Of a stretch of DNA of 17,727 nucleotides, positions 14,280 to 17,727 are shown in pieces; within the stretch, counting starts at the first letter, position 1; every line of letters starts with the position of its first letter. This DNA comes from Candidatus Villigracilis adiacens. Its GTDB lineage: Bacteria > Chloroflexota > Anaerolineae > Anaerolineales > Villigracilaceae. The notes beneath the pieces were generated by a model. The model was not told the origin of the DNA. It saw nothing but the letters and a program-made list of their open reading frames with translations, and ran no database searches. The stretch lies in NCBI GenBank assembly GCA_016703605.1, contig JADJBU010000021.1, positions 1 to 17,727 of the forward strand, written 5' to 3'. The position numbers and the translations under genes were made by a program.

Positions 14280-14307
14280 TCCAAATTACCAATTACCATT
14301 TACCAAC
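14280..14307 (+). repeat. Heptanucleotide array abutting the btuD start codon
   Basis: Four 7-mers occupy 14280-14307: TCCAAAT, TACCAAT, TACCATT and TACCAAC. The ATG follows directly in phase. There is no Shine-Dalgarno. The unit is the same as at 8198-8211. Confidence 0.6.
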
Positions 14308-15285
14308 ATGCTCTCCTCCACCTCCCTCTCCATTGGCTACCGCCAACCGCTCGCCTCAGGCTTGAACCTGCAACTGCGCCCCGCTGAAATGGTCTGCCTG
14401 ATCGGACCGAACGGCGCGGGCAAATCCACCCTGCTGCGGACATTGGCTGGAATGCAGGCTCCATTAAGCGGCGTGATCAAACTTGGTGAAGCAGATTTAC
14501 ACACCCTGCCCGCGCTTGACCTTGCCAAACAACTCGCCATTGTGCTGACGGGGCGTGTCGAAGCGGGCAATCTTTCGGCGTATGCGCTGGTGGCTCTCGG
14601 ACGGCATCCCTACACCGACTGGCGCGGAAATTTGACTCGGCATGATGAAGAAGCGGTGCAACACGCCATGCAACTGACAGGTTCCGATGTGCTTGCCTCC
14701 CGCCCGATCCATGAATTGAGCGATGGTGAACGCCAGCGTGTGATGATCGCCCGCGCTCTGGCACAGGAACCGAAAATCCTGCTGTTGGATGAACCCACTG
14801 CCTTCCTCGACCTGCCGCGCCGCGTGGAACTCTTGCAATTGCTCAAACGCCTCTCCCGCGAAACGCAAAGCGCCATCCTGCTCTCGACCCACGACCTTGA
14901 CCTCGCCCTGCGTATTGCCGATAAACTCTGGCTGCTTTCATCGCAAGGTGAATTGCACATCGGCTTGCCTGAAGAACTCGCGCTCAACGGCTTGCTTGCC
15001 CGCATCTTTCACAGTGAAGGTATTGAGTTTGACCATGCCAGCGGCGCGTTCAAAGTCCACCAACCCACCTGCGGGCCGATCAGCCTGCACGGCGATAAAG
15101 ACGGCGTTGCCACCGCCTGGACATGGCGCGCCCTGGAACGCATCGGCTACGAAGTTCACAACAACGGCGCGCGTCACCCCATCCATGTGGACGTGCTGGA
15201 TTCGGGTCATTGGCATCTGACCACACCCAATGGGCAAAGCGAACATGCAACGCTTGAAAGCCTGATCGAGACTCTTTCAGCCTAA
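14308..15285 (+). CDS. btuD: Vitamin B12 ABC transporter, ATP-binding protein with C-terminal extension (BtuD-like)
   Basis: This is a 325-residue ABC ATPase. Walker A is GPNGAGKST (residues 33-41), the signature is LSDGERQRVMIARAL (from residue 137), Walker B is ILLLDEP (D161, E162) and the H-loop is STHDLD (H195). It would energise the BtuC-type permease. After the normal domain end there is an extension from about residue 242 (FDHASGAFKVH onward) of about 84 residues. It contains TAWTWRALERIGYEV and IHVDVLDSGHWHL and resembles a small alpha/beta regulatory module; its function is unknown. ATG at 14308 is preferred over GTG at 14221 because the extra 29 residues would be encoded by hairpins and repeats and the ABC domain opens right after the ATG. 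Confidence 0.9.
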   Translation: MLSSTSLSIGYRQPLASGLNLQLRPAEMVCLIGPNGAGKSTLLRTLAGMQAPLSGVIKLGEADLHTLPALDLAKQLAIVLTGRVEAGNLSAYALVALGRHPYTDWRGNLTRHDEEAVQHAMQLTGSDVLASRPIHELSDGERQRVMIARALAQEPKILLLDEPTAFLDLPRRVELLQLLKRLSRETQSAILLSTHDLDLALRIADKLWLLSSQGELHIGLPEELALNGLLARIFHSEGIEFDHASGAFKVHQPTCGPISLHGDKDGVATAWTWRALERIGYEVHNNGARHPIHVDVLDSGHWHLTTPNGQSEHATLESLIETLSA

Positions 15286-15374
15286 CCAACTTGCCGCCTT
15301 TGTGGAAAAACCCCGTCAACAAACAAGGGAGTCCGGAGACACGGAGAAAGAACTATTGATAACCCTGCCTCTCT

Positions 15375-15417
15375 GTTCGCAGAAGGCTGCGAACTGGCTC
15401 CGCGGCTCAATTTTTTT
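15375..15417 (+). terminator. Possible terminator of the B12 importer operon
   Basis: GTTCGCAG-AAGG-CTGCGAAC (15375-15394) is a perfect 8-bp stem with a tetraloop. A run of seven Ts follows at 15411-15417. The 16-nt gap between stem and T-run is longer than in a classic intrinsic terminator, so the call is tentative. It lies 90 bp after the btuD stop. Confidence 0.35.
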
Positions 15418-15483
15418 AACTTGTATTGACTTTATGAGCCTGAATTTTATGCTTAGGCGGCAGATTGAGTCAGGAAAAAGAAG

Positions 15484-16011
15484 ATGACCATTACTATTTT
15501 CAAAATGGATGAAATATCCATTCATCAGTTCAATCAGTTCCATCGAAAATTTACTGTTTCATCGAAAATTGTGTTGGATATGCTGAATGGCAAATTGACC
15601 TGGGCGATCATGCCTGTCGAACCCTACGGAAAAGAAATCCCAATTGAGGATGTTGATCCATCCGGGTTCTTGAACAGCGAGGATAAAATTGTCTTCCTTG
15701 CTGAGGTGGATGGCGCACTTGCGGGTCAGATCAAACTCATCACGTGGTGGAATGGCTACGCCTATATTGACGACCTGATCGTCAATCCGCAGTTCAGAGG
15801 TCAAGGCGTAGGGAAAGCCCTAATGGAGGCTGCCATTCAATGGTCAAGAGAAAGGCGCTTCCCGGGCATCATGCTCGAAACGCAGGATGATAATGTCGCT
15901 GCATGCAAGTTGTATCAATCCTGTGGCTTCGTTCTTGGCGGCTTCGATCAATATACGTTGAAGAATTTCAAGCCGAATGAAACCGCCTTGTTTTGGTATT
16001 TGATCCTTTGA
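15484..16011 (+). CDS. GNAT family N-acetyltransferase, streptothricin acetyltransferase-like
   Basis: This 175-residue protein has the GNAT core. The acetyl-CoA-binding motif A is IDDLIVNPQFRGQGVGKALM (RGQGVG is the pyrophosphate loop). The following IMLETQDDNVAACKLYQSCG and FVLGGFDQYTL closely resemble streptothricin acetyltransferases of the SatA/Sat type, as recalled. Such enzymes acetylate the beta-lysine of streptothricin, but many close relatives have no tested substrate, so resistance is not claimed. The N-terminal 50 residues are less conserved. AGGA about eight bases upstream of the ATG gives a modest ribosome-binding site. It stands alone, about 200 bp after the B12 operon. Confidence 0.8.
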   Translation: MTITIFKMDEISIHQFNQFHRKFTVSSKIVLDMLNGKLTWAIMPVEPYGKEIPIEDVDPSGFLNSEDKIVFLAEVDGALAGQIKLITWWNGYAYIDDLIVNPQFRGQGVGKALMEAAIQWSRERRFPGIMLETQDDNVAACKLYQSCGFVLGGFDQYTLKNFKPNETALFWYLIL

Positions 16012-16107
16012 GTATTTTGACATTGTACCTTTCTTACATGGGACAAAATTCGTCTGACAAATCCACAAAATTAACACGCATCTCTAACAGTCGGTTAACC
16101 GCGCACC
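16012..16107. other. Non-coding stretch after the acetyltransferase gene
   Basis: This A/T-rich intergenic DNA forms the first part of a 329-bp gene-free region. No ORF, strong hairpin or T-run is seen here. The remainder of the region holds a promoter, a structured leader, a terminator-like hairpin and a heptad array, listed separately. Confidence 0.5.
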
Positions 16108-16116
16108 TGCTATAAT
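16108..16116 (+). promoter_or_regulatory. Extended -10 promoter for the structured leader and ATPase gene
   Basis: TGCTATAAT is a perfect TATAAT with the extended -10 TG. Transcription would begin near 16122-16124, at the start of the structured leader and more than 200 nt before the ATPase start codon. No good -35 is seen. Confidence 0.65.
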
Positions 16117-16120
16117 AGCC

Positions 16121-16191
16121 CCTGCCACTACCATAACGGCACAGGATGCCTGACACGCGAAACTCTGCGCGTGACACCCCCAGAAGGCAGG
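16121..16191 (+). ncRNA. Candidate structured leader RNA (three-way junction) upstream of the ATPase gene
   Basis: CCTGCC (16121-16126) pairs with GGCAGG (16186-16191). Within it are two hairpins, GGCA/TGCC (16138-16150) and CACGCG/CGCGTG (16154-16173, 8-nt loop). It begins right at the expected transcription start of the extended -10 promoter. Known riboswitch and small-RNA signatures recalled (TPP, SAM, ZTP, preQ1, SRP) do not match. It may be a cis-regulatory leader or the 5' part of a free small RNA ending at the terminator-like hairpin near 16264. Hand-folded only. Confidence 0.4.
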
Positions 16192-16200
16192 TACACTATC

Positions 16201-16233
16201 ATGATCCTCTTTAACTTCCCCCTCCACCCATAA
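16201..16233 (+). CDS. Possible 10-residue leader ORF
   Basis: ATG at 16201 opens a 10-codon frame (MILFNFPLHP) ending in TAA. GGCAGG, nine bases upstream, could serve as a ribosome-binding site but is also the 3' strand of the leader's closing stem. Coding is speculative; the composition gives no obvious attenuation codons. Confidence 0.2.
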   Translation: MILFNFPLHP

Positions 16234-16242
16234 AACCCAAAC

Positions 16243-16279
16243 CGCGCTTGAATCCATTCACGCGAGTCCTTTTTGTTTT
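16243..16279 (+). terminator. Terminator-like hairpin in the ATPase leader
   Basis: CGCG (16243-16246) and TGAA (16249-16252) pair with TTCA (16257-16260) and CGCG (16261-16264), with a CT bulge. T-rich sequence TTTTTGTTTT follows at 16270-16279. It lies inside the leader, upstream of the gene, so it could attenuate the ATPase gene or end a small RNA of about 155 nt. Confidence 0.4.
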
Positions 16280-16298
16280 CCTTCTATTTTCTTTTAAC

Positions 16299-16340
16299 GT
16301 GTCACTTGATACCTGACACCTGGAACCTGGTCCTTTAACT
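16299..16340 (+). repeat. Heptanucleotide array abutting the ATPase start codon
   Basis: Four units fit the consensus NTGNNAC or a close variant (GTGTCAC, TTGATAC, CTGACAC, CTGGAAC). A diverged CTGGTCC and a last TTTAACT follow, and the ATG begins exactly in phase. The outer GTGTCA and TGACAC units are inverted repeats. No Shine-Dalgarno is present. Confidence 0.6.
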
Positions 16341-17727
16341 ATGACACAACATCGAATCACAGACGACCTCGAAGCTTTACTGGACGTCCTCCCCTCGAAC
16401 ATTCGTCATGCCGTGGAGAAAGCGAACAACAACGAGAAACTGTTGGAGATCGTCATCGACCTCGGTCGTATTCCTGCCGCCCGCTTTGTAGATGGCGAAA
16501 TTCCGCTGCTCAACACCGAGATCACCCGCGCCGAGATCGACCATATCACCGAGCGCATCGGCACTTTCGACGCTGACAACCGCGCCGGTATGGAACGCAC
16601 GCTTCATCGTATCTCTGCCATCAAGAATCGTCGCAGCGCCATCGTTGGTTTAACATGCCGCGTCGGTCGCGCCGTGTATGGCACCGTGGACATCATCCAG
16701 GACCTGATCGAATCGGGTAAATCAGTGCTTATTCTCGGTCGCCCTGGCGTTGGTAAAACAACTCTTCTGCGTGAAGCCGCCCGCATCCTTGCGGAGAACA
16801 AGCGCGTGGTCATCGTCGATACATCGAATGAGATCGGCGGCGATGGCGACGTGCCGCACCCGGCAGTGGGCAAGGCGCGCCGCATGCAAGTCCGCGAGCC
16901 GATGCTTCAGCATGAGGTGATGATCGAAGCCGTCGAGAATCACAACCCCGAAGTGATCGTCATCGACGAGATCGGGCGTGAACTCGAAGCGCTTGCCGCT
17001 CGCACCATTGCTGAACGCGGTGTGCAACTCATCGGCACGGCGCATGGGCAGACGCTTGATAATCTTTTGTTGAACCCAACTCTGAGCGATCTCGTCGGCG
17101 GCATCGAAGCCGTGACTCTTTCGGATGAAGAAGCGCGCCGTCGTGGAACGCAGAAGACCGTGCTTGAACGCCGCGCACCGCCAACCTTTGACGTGCTGAT
17201 CGAAATTCAAACTCGCGACCGCTTCACGGTGCATCAAGACATCATGACCTCGGTTGACTCGGTCTTGCGTGCGCGCGCCCATCCCGCCGGAAGTGCGCAC
17301 CCGCGATGAGTCGGGTGAGATCAAGATCGAGAAAGCCGCACCCGCTCCAAAGTCCAGAAGTGAAGCGCCGATTAAGACTCCGCTTCGGACTCGTAGACAG
17401 CCCTTCGATCGCACTCAGGGCAAGCCTGCCACTCAACCCGTTGAACATTCACCTACGCCGAATCAGGTTCCGAACGTGGGCGCAAAATTGCAGACCATCC
17501 GCATCTTTGCCTATGGCGTAGCTCGCAATCGACTCCAGCAAGCTGCGAAGCGACTCGGTGTGCCCGCCGTGATCGTGACTGATGCCGCCGAAGCCGATGT
17601 GTTGGTGACGCTGCGCACGTACTACCGCAACCGCGAGCACACCATCATGGACGCCGAAGCGCGCGGGATGCCGATCTATGTGCTGCGCGCGAACTCGGTC
17701 TCGCAGGCTGAGCAGTTCGTCAGCGAC
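16341..17727 (+). CDS. Ycf45/SpoIIIAA-like P-loop ATPase (R3H-type), frameshifted and 3' partial
   Basis: The protein has an N-terminal helical region followed by a RecA-like ATPase domain. Walker A is LILGRPGVGKTTLLREAA (about residues 130-147), then VVIVDTSNEIGGDG, Walker B VIVIDEIG and LIGTAHGQTLDNLLLNP. This matches cyanobacterial/plastid Ycf45 and Bacillus SpoIIIAA-like ATPases, and related long proteins end in an R3H single-strand nucleic-acid-binding domain. The first frame stops at 17307-17309, but the homologous sequence continues in another frame from about 17275 (ARPIPPEVRTRDESGEIKIE) to the window end. That part includes IRIFAYGVARNRLQQAAKRL and GMPIYVLRANSVSQAEQF. One extra base, or two lost, in the GCGCGCGC run near 17269-17277 explains it. 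Slippage or an assembly error is likely; the downstream frame is undamaged. Cellular role unknown; nucleic-acid-related function is inferred. Confidence 0.75.

Noticed and set aside
15484..16011. Calling the acetyltransferase an antibiotic resistance gene
   Set aside because: Similarity to streptothricin acetyltransferases is recalled from motifs only, and many GNAT relatives have other substrates.
16722..17414. A 230-codon minus-strand open frame
   Set aside because: It is antisense to the Ycf45-like ATPase, including its Walker motifs.

Overview
The window looks like chromosomal DNA of moderately high G+C from a Chloroflexota bacterium, most likely an Anaerolineae-type lineage. This is inferred from the mix of gene families (a YwbE protein, a Ycf45-like P-loop ATPase, DinB and GT87 proteins, Pro/Thr-rich lipoproteins) and from many dispersed intergenic inverted repeats. 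No rRNA, tRNA, CRISPR array or transposase gene was seen.

Layout. 1-1438: the tail of a proline racemase/4-hydroxyproline epimerase and a DadA-like FAD dehydrogenase, a plausible (hydroxy)proline catabolic pair. 1507-2901: a class-V aminotransferase resembling the NifS-like domain of molybdenum cofactor sulfurase. 2904-2983: a repeat element, then a DinB-like protein and a large polytopic membrane protein. 5030-6298 (minus): a GT87-like membrane glycosyltransferase that overlaps its convergent neighbour by 61 bp. 6356-8193: ywbE, a SAM methyltransferase and a lipoprotein of unknown function, with a 33-bp perfect dyad before the lipoprotein. 8223-10259: a flavin/4Fe-4S enzyme of the trimethylamine/dimethylamine/histamine dehydrogenase family. 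10264-10376: a second repeat element whose terminal repeat supplies the start codon of an SDR gene that is frameshifted. 11508-11747: a cobalamin riboswitch with a readable terminator/antiterminator, followed by the three genes of a B12 importer (substrate-binding lipoprotein, permease, ATPase). 15484-16011: a GNAT acetyltransferase. 16108-16340: a structured leader before a Ycf45-like ATPase gene that is frameshifted and runs off the window.

The best-integrated unit is the riboswitch plus btuF-btuC-btuD. When B12 is plentiful the aptamer's P13 hairpin should form and leave the terminator free. When it is scarce the P13 3' arm can instead pair downstream and block the terminator.

The most unusual signal is a set of short phased repeat arrays. 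Heptanucleotide arrays lie directly upstream of five genes (185, 8223, 13126, 14308, 16341). Four of these five lack a Shine-Dalgarno sequence, and the genes with good ones (1507, 2997, 7498, 11804) lack heptads. A related octanucleotide array builds both arms of a peripheral helix inside the riboswitch, with every GTC in register with a GAC.

Two genes contain single frameshifts. Without reads it cannot be decided whether these are real mutations or assembly errors.
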